From assembly GCF_918697925.1 (NCBI RefSeq), contig NZ_CAKKMF010000010.1:1-64000 (forward strand): a stretch of DNA of 64,000 nucleotides, given 5' to 3'. This document shows, piece by piece, positions 18,794 through 27,138 of the stretch; the stretch's first letter is position 1; every line of letters starts with the position of its first letter. Under the pieces are notes generated by a model. It saw only the letters and a program-made list of their open reading frames with translations, did no database searches and was not told the DNA's origin. Origin of the DNA: Arthrobacter sp. Bi26 (lineage in GTDB: Bacteria; Actinomycetota; Actinomycetes; Actinomycetales; Micrococcaceae). Made by a program: the position numbers and the translations under genes.

Positions 18794-20182
18794 GTGACCA
18801 GCCAAACAACTGTAAAAACCCTGCTCATCCTGGGCGCCTCGGGCGATCTGACGGGCAGGCTCCTGTTGCCAGGGCTGGCCCGCCTGGTGGCCCGGGGCCG
18901 CGCCGACGGCCTCACCCTGGCCGGAGCGGGATCGGACCCCTGGACGCCGGAGCAGTGGCTGGGCCGGATCGAGGAGTCCTTTGCGGACGAGAACTCCCGG
19001 GCCGATGCCCACGGCAAGCGGGAGCTCAAGCGGATCCGCCAGGAGAGCAGCTACCACCAAATCGATGTCACGGCCAAAGGCCAGCTCGCCGGGCTGCTGG
19101 CGCAGATGGAGGGCCCCGTGGCCATCTACTTCGCCCTGCCGCCGCGTGTCAGCCAGCGCGCGTGCGAGGCGCTGGCTCCCGAGGACGTGCCCGCCGGCAC
19201 CCGGCTGGTCATGGAGAAGCCGTTCGGCTCGGATGAGCAGTCCGCGCAGCATCTGAACAAGACACTGGCCGCGCTGGTCCCGGAGGACCACATCCATCGG
19301 GTGGACCACTTCCTCGGCAAGGCAACCGTCCTGAACATCCTTGGCCTGCGCTTCGCGAACACGTTCCTGGAGCCGGTGTGGAACCGGCAGCACGTCGAAA
19401 AGATCGAGATCATTTTCGACGAGGACCTCGCTCTCGAAGGACGCGCCCGCTACTACGACGGCGCCGGCGCCCTCCGCGACATGATCCAGAGCCATCTGCT
19501 TCAGATCATGGCCCTCATGGCAATCGAGCCGCCCGCGTCCGTGGACGAACGCGACCTCCGCGATGCCGTGGCCACCGTGCTGCGGGCCAGCAGAATCAAG
19601 GCCCCGTACCGCCAAAACACCCGCCGGGCACGGTACACCGCCGGTTCGATCAACAGCCGGAAAATCCCGGACTATGCCCGGGAGGAGGGCGTGGACGCGT
19701 CCAGGGGCACCGAGACCCTCGCCGAGGTGCAGGTGGAGATCGACAACTGGCGCTGGCAGGGCGTGCCGTTCATCCTGCGCTCGGGCAAGGCGCTGGGCAA
19801 AAAACGCAAGGAGGCCGTGGTGACCTTCCGGCCGGTGCCGCACCTGCCGAAGGGGTTCACCGGCGTGGACGCCCCCAACCAGCTGCGGATCGGTTTTGGC
19901 CCGGACACCCTGCAGTTCGACGTCGACGTGAACGGCCCGGGCGATGTGCTGAGCCTGGACCGGGCCACGTTGCAGGCGGAGCTGAGCTCTTCCGAGCTCC
20001 TCCCCTACGGTGAAGTGCTGGAGGGCGTCCTGACCGGCGATCCGCTGCTCTCGGTGCGGGCGGACACCGCCGAGGACTGCTGGCGCATCCTGGCGCCCGT
20101 GCTGAAGTCCTGGACCGCCGGACATGTCCCGCTGGAGGAATATCAGGCCGGAACCCCTGGACCGGAGGGCTGGCCGGCGTAG
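18794..20182 (+). CDS. Glucose-6-phosphate dehydrogenase paralogue
   Basis: A 462-residue protein of the Zwf family, somewhat shorter than typical (about 490-510). GASGDL at residues 14-19 is the NADP-binding motif, EKPFG lies near 140, and RVDHFLGK near 170 is the substrate-site signature with the catalytic His. It would oxidise glucose-6-phosphate or a related sugar phosphate to the lactone. The GTG start at 18794 lacks a clear ribosome-binding site. It stands alone rather than in the usual tal-zwf-opcA cluster, so it is probably an extra copy with a specialised role. Confidence 0.85.
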   Translation: MTSQTTVKTLLILGASGDLTGRLLLPGLARLVARGRADGLTLAGAGSDPWTPEQWLGRIEESFADENSRADAHGKRELKRIRQESSYHQIDVTAKGQLAGLLAQMEGPVAIYFALPPRVSQRACEALAPEDVPAGTRLVMEKPFGSDEQSAQHLNKTLAALVPEDHIHRVDHFLGKATVLNILGLRFANTFLEPVWNRQHVEKIEIIFDEDLALEGRARYYDGAGALRDMIQSHLLQIMALMAIEPPASVDERDLRDAVATVLRASRIKAPYRQNTRRARYTAGSINSRKIPDYAREEGVDASRGTETLAEVQVEIDNWRWQGVPFILRSGKALGKKRKEAVVTFRPVPHLPKGFTGVDAPNQLRIGFGPDTLQFDVDVNGPGDVLSLDRATLQAELSSSELLPYGEVLEGVLTGDPLLSVRADTAEDCWRILAPVLKSWTAGHVPLEEYQAGTPGPEGWPA

Positions 20183-20220
20183 CACTGGCGCAGCGCCGGC
20201 GAGGCAACAGGGACGACAAA

Positions 20221-20255
20221 AGCGGGCCGGATGCCTCTCAGGCATCCGGCCCGCT
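20221..20255 (-). terminator. Intrinsic terminator of the amtB-glnB operon
   Basis: AGCGGGCCGGATGCCT and AGGCATCCGGCCCGCT pair perfectly over 16 bases with a 3-base loop. On the minus strand the stem is followed by TTTTGTCG. It ends the glnB transcript 53 bases past its stop and could also stop the G6PDH transcript from the other side. Confidence 0.85.
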
Positions 20256-20308
20256 GTGTCAGTGCCGCTGTGTCAGTACCGGCTTCGGTAGTGCGGAGCG
20301 GGGAGCAG

Positions 20309-20647
20309 CTAGATCGCTGCCGAACCGCGCTCTCCCGTGCGGACCCTGACAGCCTCGAACACATCCATCGTCCAGACCTTGCCGTCGCCGGCCCGGCCGG
20401 TGTTCGAACTGGCGATGATGACATCCAGGATGTCGTCCGCCTGTTCGTCGGTGGCCAGGACTTCTACCCGGATCTTGGGCAGGAGGTCCACGTTGTACTC
20501 GGCCCCGCGGTACACCTCGGTGTAGCCGCGCTGCCGGCCGTAGCCGCTGGCCGCGCTGACCGTGAGGCCCTGCACGCCGTAGGCCTCCAGGCCCTCGCGA
20601 ATAGCCTCAAGCTTTTCCGGACGGACGATTGCCGTGATCAGTTTCAT
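20309..20647 (-). CDS. glnB: Nitrogen regulatory PII protein (GlnB/GlnK)
   Basis: A 112-residue PII protein that senses 2-oxoglutarate, ATP and ADP and regulates AmtB by direct binding. MKLITAIVRPEKLEAIREGL is the typical start. Tyr51 in the T-loop (YRGAEYNVDLLPKI) is the modification site, which is adenylylated in other actinobacteria. The B-loop and C-terminal signature read GRAGDGKVW. ATG 20647 overlaps the amtB stop (ATGA). The usual downstream glnD is missing; a terminator follows instead. Confidence 0.95.
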   Translation of the reverse strand: MKLITAIVRPEKLEAIREGLEAYGVQGLTVSAASGYGRQRGYTEVYRGAEYNVDLLPKIRVEVLATDEQADDILDVIIASSNTGRAGDGKVWTMDVFEAVRVRTGERGSAAI

Positions 20648-22011
20648 GCCCCCACACTTTCCTTACCCGTTGCGTTCTGCTTGCCGTTGGACGCGGCGTC
20701 CACCGGCACTTCGGCGACTGCCTCTTCGCCCATCGGCTTGCCGGTGATCAGTTCGTGCAGCGGCTGGAAACTGCCGCCGTGCCCGCCGACGCCGAACTCG
20801 TAGGCGGTCTCTGCGTGCAGGCTCAGGTCCACACCGACGACTTCCTGTTCCTGGGAGACACGGAAGCCCATGAGCTTGTGGACCGGGAAGGCGATGATGA
20901 ACGTCATCACGGCGGTGAAGACGATGGCCATCAGTGCCGCGAGGCTCTGGGCGACCAGCTGCGTGGTGCCGCCGCCGTAGAACAGGCCCGCAGCGCCCTG
21001 GGTCGGGGTGGCGAGGAAGCCGATTGCCACAGTCCCGATAACACCGGCGACGAGGTGGACGCCGACGACGTCGAGCGAGTCGTCGTAGCCGAACTTGAAC
21101 TTCAGGCCGACGGCGAGCGCGGAGGCCACACCGGCAGCGACGCCGAGGGCGATCGCACCCAACGGGGAGACGTTGGCGCAAGCCGGGGTGATGGCGACCA
21201 GGCCGGCCACCACGCCGGAGGCGGCACCGAGGGAGGTCGGGTGGCCGTCGCGGAAGCGTTCCACCGCGAGCCAGCCGAGCATGGCGGCGGCCGGGGCGGC
21301 CAGGGTGTTGATCCAGATCAGGCCGGCCTGCTCCACAGTGGCAGCGGCACCGGCGTTGAAGCCGAACCAGCCGAACCACAGGATTGCAGCGCCGAGCATG
21401 ACGAACGGAATGTTGTGCGGGCGGTGGTTCGGGTCCTTGCCGAAGCCCTTGCGGTTACCGATGATCAGGACCAGGATCAGGCCCGCGACACCGGCGTTGA
21501 TGTGGACCACGGTGCCGCCGGCGAAGTCGATGACCGGCGCGAACGTCTGGCCGAACCAGCCACTGGCGGAGAAGAGTCCGCCGCCCCAGACCATGAAGGC
21601 CAGCGGCGCGTAGACGAGGGTGGCCCAGATGGGGGTGAAGACCACCCAGGCGGAGAACTTGGCGCGGTCGGCGACCGCGCCGGAGATCAGGGCCACCGTG
21701 ATGATGGCGAAGGTGGCCGCGTAGCCAACCTTGAGCAGATCAGCCGGTTCGGTGAAGCCGTGCAGGCCAAAGTGGCTGAACGGGTTGGCGAAGATCTGGT
21801 AGAAGTTGTCTTCGTTGCTGGTGGCCATCGAGGCGCCCCACAGGACCCACATGATGCTCACGGTTCCAATGGCGACGAAGCTCATCATCATCATGTTCAA
21901 GGCCGACTTGGCGCGAGTCATGCCGCCGTAGAAGAATGCCAGGCCCGGGGTCATGAACAGCACGAGTGCCGCGGCGACCAGGAGCCAAACGAGACCTGCG
22001 GTGAGTTCCAT
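20644..22011 (-). CDS. amtB: Ammonium transporter AmtB
   Basis: A 455-residue protein with about 11 membrane helices. LAFFYGGMTRAKSALNMMM, the conserved helix-5 HINAGVAGL (His of the pore twin-histidine pair) and GVHLVAGVIGTVAIGF mark the Amt family. It imports ammonium under nitrogen limitation. GAGAGGAC precedes ATG 22011. Expression probably depends on the GlnR-like box upstream at 22175-22190. Cotranslated with glnB. Confidence 0.96.
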   Translation of the reverse strand: MELTAGLVWLLVAAALVLFMTPGLAFFYGGMTRAKSALNMMMMSFVAIGTVSIMWVLWGASMATSNEDNFYQIFANPFSHFGLHGFTEPADLLKVGYAATFAIITVALISGAVADRAKFSAWVVFTPIWATLVYAPLAFMVWGGGLFSASGWFGQTFAPVIDFAGGTVVHINAGVAGLILVLIIGNRKGFGKDPNHRPHNIPFVMLGAAILWFGWFGFNAGAAATVEQAGLIWINTLAAPAAAMLGWLAVERFRDGHPTSLGAASGVVAGLVAITPACANVSPLGAIALGVAAGVASALAVGLKFKFGYDDSLDVVGVHLVAGVIGTVAIGFLATPTQGAAGLFYGGGTTQLVAQSLAALMAIVFTAVMTFIIAFPVHKLMGFRVSQEQEVVGVDLSLHAETAYEFGVGGHGGSFQPLHELITGKPMGEEAVAEVPVDAASNGKQNATGKESVGA

Positions 22012-22174
22012 GGTCTACGTCCTCTCTTGCAATAGGTGCGGAGTAGTCCGCCGGTCCCAACGCATTATTTGCGTTCTACATCGAGTTTCGCGGGGCCGTG
22101 TTTCGCTGGCGGAGGATTTACATTGCCGGGTTGTTACAAGAACCTCCCGGACGTAAATGGTGCATCTCACACTT

Positions 22175-22190
22175 GTTACGGTTATGTTTC
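22175..22190 (-). promoter_or_regulatory. Candidate GlnR box upstream of amtB
   Basis: The minus strand reads GAAAC-6 bases-GTAAC, matching the known actinobacterial GlnR pattern gTnAC-n6-GaAAC in either order. A second GTAAC lies 42 bases nearer the gene (22137-22133), about four helical turns away. GlnR activates amtB under nitrogen limitation in other actinobacteria; binding here is inferred. Confidence 0.4.
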
Positions 22191-22261
22191 ATCGAATCAA
22201 TTCCGCGCTTGAAGGACCCCGCCGCCAGCCGGCCCCGCATCTGCCCAAGGACGAACGCATC

Positions 22262-23512
22262 ATGAGCAAAACCTCCCGCCCCGGCGGCGAAGCCGCAGCC
22301 AAGGCGCCCGCGCCGGCCCCGGGGCGTTCCCGGCTGCCGCGGGACATCAAGGTGATGCTGGTGGCGGCCTTCCTGATCGCGATCGGCTTTGGCCTCGTCG
22401 CACCGGTGCTTCCCCAGTTCGCCACCACGTTCGACGTCGGCGCGACGGCGGCAGCCGTGATCGTGAGCATCTTCGCGTTCATGCGGCTCGTTTTCGCCCC
22501 GGCGGGCGGCGCCCTGATCGTGAAGCTGGGCGAACGGCCCGTCTACGTGGCCGGGCTGCTGATCGTGGCTGCGTCGACGGCCGCCTGCGCTTTCGCCCAG
22601 GACTACTGGCAATTGCTGGTCTTCCGGGGCCTGGGCGGGGCCGGTTCGGTGATGTTCACTGTGGCGTCCATGGCACTCGTGGTCCGGCTCGCGCCGCCGG
22701 AAAGCCGCGGCCGGGTCTCGGGGGCCTATGCCTCCGCCTTCCTGATCGGAAACGTCTGCGGCCCGATCGTCGGCGGGCTGCTCGCCAATTTCGGCCTGCG
22801 GGTGCCGTTCCTGGCCTACGCGGCGGCCCTGGTGCTGGCGGCCCTCGTGGTGCAGACCCAGCTCAGCCATGTCCCGGCCGCCGCCCGGCAGCCCGGCGCC
22901 ACGGCTCCGGCGATGGAACTCCGCGACGCGCTGCGGGACAGCGCCTACCGGGCCGGCCTGTTTTCGAGCTTTGCCAACGGCTGGGCCACCTTCGGGGTGC
23001 GGATGGCCACAGTGCCGCTCTTCGCCGTCGTGGCGCTCGGCGCGGGTCCGGAATCGGCCGGTTGGGCCCTGGCGGTTTTCGCGGGCGGAAACGCGGTGGC
23101 GCTGACGTTCTCCGGCCGGCTCGCGGACAGCCTTGGCCGCAAGCCGCTCCTACTCGCCGGGCTGCTGGTCACTGGCACTGCCACGGCGGCCATCGGATTC
23201 ACGCACCAGCTGCCCTGGTTCCTGCTCGCCTCCGCTTGCGCCGGGATCGGTTCCGGCCTGCTGGGACCGGCCCAGCAGGCCGCGATCGCCGATGTGATCG
23301 GCAACGAGCGCTCCGGTGGCCGCGTCCTGGCCGTCTTCCAGATGGCCTCAGACAGCGGCGCGATCGTCGGGCCGGTGGTGGCAGGGCTGCTGGCGGACCG
23401 CCTGGGCTACGGCTGGGCCTTCGGGGTCACCGGCGGCATGCTGTTGGCCGCCGCCGCAGTGTGGTTGCCGGCCCGCGAAACGTTCGCCCGGCCGGCAGCA
23501 AAGAGCGCCTGA
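22262..23512 (+). CDS. MFS transporter (drug/H+ antiporter type)
   Basis: A 416-residue membrane protein with about 12 helices. The N-terminal half has the loop 2-3 motif GERPVY and the proline-rich helix FLIGNVCGPIVGGLLANFGLRVPF (motif-C-like), and the second half has GRLADSLGRKPLLLAG (motif A). This matches the DHA1 export group; cargo is unknown. ATG 22262 with AAGGACG upstream gives a short basic leader; an earlier in-frame start would add 35 unconserved residues. It is divergent from amtB. Confidence 0.82.
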   Translation: MSKTSRPGGEAAAKAPAPAPGRSRLPRDIKVMLVAAFLIAIGFGLVAPVLPQFATTFDVGATAAAVIVSIFAFMRLVFAPAGGALIVKLGERPVYVAGLLIVAASTAACAFAQDYWQLLVFRGLGGAGSVMFTVASMALVVRLAPPESRGRVSGAYASAFLIGNVCGPIVGGLLANFGLRVPFLAYAAALVLAALVVQTQLSHVPAAARQPGATAPAMELRDALRDSAYRAGLFSSFANGWATFGVRMATVPLFAVVALGAGPESAGWALAVFAGGNAVALTFSGRLADSLGRKPLLLAGLLVTGTATAAIGFTHQLPWFLLASACAGIGSGLLGPAQQAAIADVIGNERSGGRVLAVFQMASDSGAIVGPVVAGLLADRLGYGWAFGVTGGMLLAAAAVWLPARETFARPAAKSA

Positions 23513-23696
23513 CCTGCGGCGTTGCCGCCGCCGGTCCGCCGCGCGTGCAGTCCTGTCAATGACCTTGTCCAGGACCCTCCCCGGACTTGGCCCGGGACCG
23601 TGACCGGGACCCCGTTCAGGACCTACCGGTCAGCGCAGGCCGTCACCCTTGGCTAAGCTGGGGGCACGTGCCACAATCTTCCGGAGGTAATCCCCC

Positions 23697-25388
23697 ATGG
23701 CCAGATTCGACTCTTCCCTAGGAAAAGCCGATAGCCCCGACCCCGCCGATCCAACGAACACGGGGAAAAGAAAGCGCGCACGGATGGTTGCCGGCGCCGG
23801 AATCGTCGCCGTCGTCGCAGCAACGGCCGTCCTGATTCCCCTCGCGCTCGGCTCCCCGACGCCGGCCCCGCCGGCCGCTTCCAAGACCGCCCAGTCGGCG
23901 GCACCGGCGCCCACCGCGGCTGAGGTGGGCCCCCCTGTCACCTATTACGCGCAGCCGGGCCCGCCGGCCGGGTCACCGCTGGAGAAGGTTGAGCCCCTCA
24001 ACGTCGACGTCTCCAACGACCTCGTGGGCACCTCCCTGAACAAGGGCCTGACCGGAATCTCCCTCGAGGCCACGGATCTGGCCGATCCGGACCTCAGCAG
24101 CGACAACGCGTCGATGGTCAAGCTCCTGAAGGAGATCGACCAGCCCGTCCTGCGCTTCGGCGGCAACGCCGTGGACCGCCGCTTCTTCTGGACCTCCACC
24201 GGCGAGGGTGTCCCCTCCGACTACAAGGGAGACAAGACCCACCCGGTCAAGGCCGTGGGCCCGGCAGACCTTGCCCGGCTCAAGACCCTGCTTGAGGCCG
24301 GCGACGCCAAGGTCAGCCTCACGGTGGACCTGGGCCACTACAACCCGGCCCGGGCAGCGGACATGGTCAAAAACGCCTCGGAGATCTTCGGCGACCGGCT
24401 GCTCAGCATCACGGTGGGCAACGAGCCCAACGGCTTCGTCTTCAACGACGTCAAGACCGGCAGTGGCTACAGCCTGGAGCAGTACGTCCGGGAACTGAAG
24501 GACTACGCCAACGCGATCTATGCCGTGGCCCCCAACGTGCCCATCTCCGGCCCGGGCGCCTACGACCAGAAGTGGTGGCAGCCCTTCGTCGATGCGGACA
24601 TCCCGCAGAAGAAGATCCTGACGTTCCACAACTACCCGCTCTACAGCTGTGACGGCAGTGATCCCAAGGGCTCGCCCACCATTGCCAACCTGATGAGCCA
24701 ACTGATGCACGACCGTGCCGCCGACTACCAGCAGTCTGCCCTCAAGGTCGGCCAGGCAGCGGGCCTGGAGACCTGGCTCCCGGAGACCGGGATCGCGGCC
24801 TGCCCGGGCTCGAACGAGACCTCGCGCACGCATGCCTCGGCGCTGTGGGCGGCTGATTATGCCCTCAACGCCGCCCAGCTGGGCATTACCCGGATCGGTT
24901 TCCACAGCTCGCTGCTCACATGCAAGGGCGGCCCGCCCCTGTCCGCCATCTGCAGTGCCGGCGCCTACCCGTCCGGCAACGGCCAGATGTCCGGCCGTGC
25001 CAACTTCTTCGGCATCTCCATGGTGGCCGAGCTCGAGGCCGGCAAGTTCATGAAACTGAACAGCGCAGGAGGCGGGCTGGCCTTCAGCTACGCGCTGCAG
25101 AACGCGGACGGCAGCACGAGTGTCGTGATCGTGAATGAAAACGACCCCGAAAAGGCCGCGCAGACTCTCGTCACCCTGAACCTGCCGGGCAGGCCGGTAA
25201 CCGGGACCATGACGCAGCTCAGCGGCCCCAGCTACTCAGCCGAGGACCAGACCGTCATCGACGGCGCCAAGACCGAGCCCAAGCCCCTCGCCCAGCGCGC
25301 CACGGTTCCCGGCTTCGCGTACAAGTCCCCGGCGCAGCAGTTCAAGCTGACCGCCGGAACAGTGACGGTCCTGAACTTCAAGTACTAG
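23697..25388 (+). CDS. Membrane-anchored glycoside hydrolase, GH79-like
   Basis: A 563-residue protein with a cytoplasmic start, one signal-anchor helix (about residues 29-51), a Pro/Ala linker to about 80, and a TIM-barrel domain. The acid/base glutamate reads TVGNEPNGF (E243) and the nucleophile LPETGIAACPG (E363). These, with the FGGNAVDRRFFW strand and a C-terminal beta domain, fit the GH79 (heparanase/beta-glucuronidase) clan. It would act on glycans outside the cell. GGAGG lies before ATG 23697. No partner genes are adjacent. Confidence 0.72.
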   Translation: MARFDSSLGKADSPDPADPTNTGKRKRARMVAGAGIVAVVAATAVLIPLALGSPTPAPPAASKTAQSAAPAPTAAEVGPPVTYYAQPGPPAGSPLEKVEPLNVDVSNDLVGTSLNKGLTGISLEATDLADPDLSSDNASMVKLLKEIDQPVLRFGGNAVDRRFFWTSTGEGVPSDYKGDKTHPVKAVGPADLARLKTLLEAGDAKVSLTVDLGHYNPARAADMVKNASEIFGDRLLSITVGNEPNGFVFNDVKTGSGYSLEQYVRELKDYANAIYAVAPNVPISGPGAYDQKWWQPFVDADIPQKKILTFHNYPLYSCDGSDPKGSPTIANLMSQLMHDRAADYQQSALKVGQAAGLETWLPETGIAACPGSNETSRTHASALWAADYALNAAQLGITRIGFHSSLLTCKGGPPLSAICSAGAYPSGNGQMSGRANFFGISMVAELEAGKFMKLNSAGGGLAFSYALQNADGSTSVVIVNENDPEKAAQTLVTLNLPGRPVTGTMTQLSGPSYSAEDQTVIDGAKTEPKPLAQRATVPGFAYKSPAQQFKLTAGTVTVLNFKY

Positions 25389-25454
25389 CCGCTTGACGTA
25401 CTAGCCCGTCCCAGCGGCAAAAGAGAGTGCCCCGGTCCTGTCCGTCGGTTCCAG

Positions 25455-25497
25455 CGGTCATTGCAACACCCAGAATTCTTGGGAGTTGCAATGACCG
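25455..25497. repeat. 43-bp inverted repeat
   Basis: CGGTCATTGCAAC and GTTGCAATGACCG pair perfectly over 13 bases around a 17-base centre that is itself partly symmetric (CCCAGAATTCTTGGG). It lies about 65 bases past the GH79-like stop and just before a patch of decayed genes. It could be an operator, a terminator without T-run, or the end of a lost mobile element. Confidence 0.6.
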
Positions 25498-25532
25498 TGT
25501 CGTGTTTAACGAAGATTTCTCAAGCCACTGCC

Positions 25533-25740
25533 TCAGTCGACGACTTCGCGCCGGGAGAGGCGCACCTCCTCAATGTCCAGGTCGGCCTGCACTTGGCGGA
25601 GCACGGTGTCGTCGATCCGGCGTTCGTCGCGGAGCCGGACGACGGATGCTCGTTTGCGGGCGAGCAGCCTCAGGCGCAGGGCGGCAGAAAGACCAGCAGC
25701 ACAACCTCCGGGGGCAGGTGGACTTCCCGGAGCGAGGGGA
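25533..25740 (-). pseudogene. Relic of a Na+/H+ antiporter (CPA1 type), ends joined by internal deletion
   Basis: Frame ending at TGA 25533 reads RLLARKRASVVRLRDERRID, then DTVLRQVQADLDIEE, the cytoplasmic C terminus typical of NhaP/CPA1 antiporters. Just upstream, in a different frame, LREVHLPPEVVLLVFLPP matches the second membrane helix of the same family near its N terminus. The roughly 400 residues between them are gone. This is a decayed gene with a large deletion. Confidence 0.55.
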
Positions 25741-25749
25741 GGAATCCGG

Positions 25750-25920
25750 CTTCTGCCGCTGTGGCGTCGCCGTAGGCGGAGCCCTGGGTGAAGATGACCG
25801 CATCGATGCCGGCGACCGCGTCCGCGAGAGTCGCCGCCCGGGTCAGCTCGCCCACAACCTTCAGTGCGGCGGCGTCGAACCGGCCTGCGCGGGATGCGCC
25901 GCGCACGAGAGCCCGCCGAG
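25750..25920 (-). pseudogene. Relic of an NmrA-like NAD(P)-binding oxidoreductase
   Basis: The segment reads RRALVRGASRAGRFDAAALK, then VVGELTRAATLADAVAGIDAVIFTQGSAYG. This is the strand beta2-beta4 region of NmrA/SDR-type NAD(P)H-binding proteins (RALVRxxxxA, VVGDLTD, VDAVVFTxGS). The glycine-rich GATGxIG start and the C-terminal half are missing, and the frame runs straight into the antiporter relic. No ribosome-binding site or full gene can be drawn. Confidence 0.5.
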
Positions 25921-26181
25921 TGTTGCCGCGGGGGGACCTGCCAGTACGTGGATCAACGGGCACTTCCTCACCCGGGTGATGCGCGATTAGCTGGATAGAG
26001 AGGCGCATGAGAGTGGGCGGGCCAGAACGGCCCTGTACCTCCCGTCGGCTTTCCGACGCTGGTCCCGGACCACACCGGCCCGCCGGCGCCGTCACCCGGG
26101 TTCACACGAACCGCTCCCGTTCCCCCACACGAAAATCTGGTGTCTCGACAAGCCGCACACCAGCAGAAGGAAACACAGAAT

Positions 26182-27012
26182 ATGAACAAGGAAACTGCAG
26201 TCCTCATCGGCACCGGCAGCATTGGTCTCGCGATCGTCCGACGCGCCGGCGTCGGCCGCACCATCCTGCTGGCCGATTACAACGAGACGACCATGACTAC
26301 TGTCGCCGAGCAGCTCCGAAACGAAGGCTACGACGTGGCTACCCAGGTCACCGACGTCTCCGACCGCGCCGCGGTGGCCGCTCTGGCCGACGCGGCCGCG
26401 GCGATGGGACCGGTCACCCGCGTGGTGCACGCAGCCGGCGTCTCACCCGTTCAGGCGACGACTCAGAGGGTCCTGGAAGTCGACCTGCTCGGCACCGCGC
26501 TCGTCCTCGAAGAATTCGGCCGCGTCATCGCGTCCGGGGGCTCCGGCGTCGTCATCTCCAGCATGGCCGGTCACATGGGCGACGGATTTCCGCACGAGGT
26601 CGAGCGTGCGTGGGCCTTCACCCCGGCGTCGGACCTGCTGGCCCTGGCGTCCTTGGCGCCCGCGGCAGCGGGGACCTCCCGGGATGCGTACATCCTGGCC
26701 AAGCGTGCCAATACGGTGCGCGTGCAGGCCGCGGCTGTCACCTGGGGAGAGCGCGGAGCACGCGTTAATTCAATAAGTCCCGGCATTATCTCCACGCCGC
26801 TGGCCCAGGAAGAAATGGCCGGTCCTGACGGCGACGGCTACCGCCACATGATCGCGACGTCGGCTGCCGGGCGCATCGGCACCCCCACCGACGTCGCCGA
26901 AGCGGGAGCCCTCCTGCTGGGGCCAGAGGGCGGCTTCATTACCGGAGCCGACCTCCTGATCGATGGCGGCGTCATCGCCGCCATGCGCGCGGAAGAGGCG
27001 CGGCAGAGTTAA
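26182..27012 (+). CDS. SDR-family oxidoreductase
   Basis: A 276-residue short-chain dehydrogenase. The cofactor loop reads AVLIGTGSIGLAIVRR, lacking the usual TGxxxGxG spacing at its first Gly. ADYNETTM suggests an acidic residue after beta2, hence NAD preference. VISSMAGH and YILAKRAN give the catalytic Ser and Tyr-x3-Lys, and RVNSISPGIISTPLA is conserved. The substrate is unknown. ATG 26182 has AAGGAA upstream. It lies beside decayed oxidoreductase and antiporter relics, so this whole patch may be accessory. Confidence 0.85.
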   Translation: MNKETAVLIGTGSIGLAIVRRAGVGRTILLADYNETTMTTVAEQLRNEGYDVATQVTDVSDRAAVAALADAAAAMGPVTRVVHAAGVSPVQATTQRVLEVDLLGTALVLEEFGRVIASGGSGVVISSMAGHMGDGFPHEVERAWAFTPASDLLALASLAPAAAGTSRDAYILAKRANTVRVQAAAVTWGERGARVNSISPGIISTPLAQEEMAGPDGDGYRHMIATSAAGRIGTPTDVAEAGALLLGPEGGFITGADLLIDGGVIAAMRAEEARQS

Positions 27013-27093
27013 GCGGCAGAGTTAACAGGACGCAGCGGCCCGGAGGATCCGTAGACGAGCACGTCGCCCCGGAACTCAATGCCCGCCCACGCA

Positions 27094-27125
27094 AAACGCC
27101 CGGCTGGGATTCCCCAGCCGGGCGT
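27094..27125. terminator. Two-way terminator between the SDR gene and ftsY
   Basis: AACGCCCGGCTGGG and CCCAGCCGGGCGTT pair over 14 bases with a 4-base loop. The minus strand continues GTTTTGCG, so it ends ftsY transcripts 14 bases past the stop; it can also stop the convergent SDR transcript. Confidence 0.8.
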
Positions 27126-27138
27126 TGGCGTGATCGTG

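Noticed and set aside
17062-19236. 724-codon plus-strand frame across ffh and the G6PDH start
   Set aside because: It is antisense to ffh, then out of frame with the G6PDH gene; Ser/Arg-rich with no motif.
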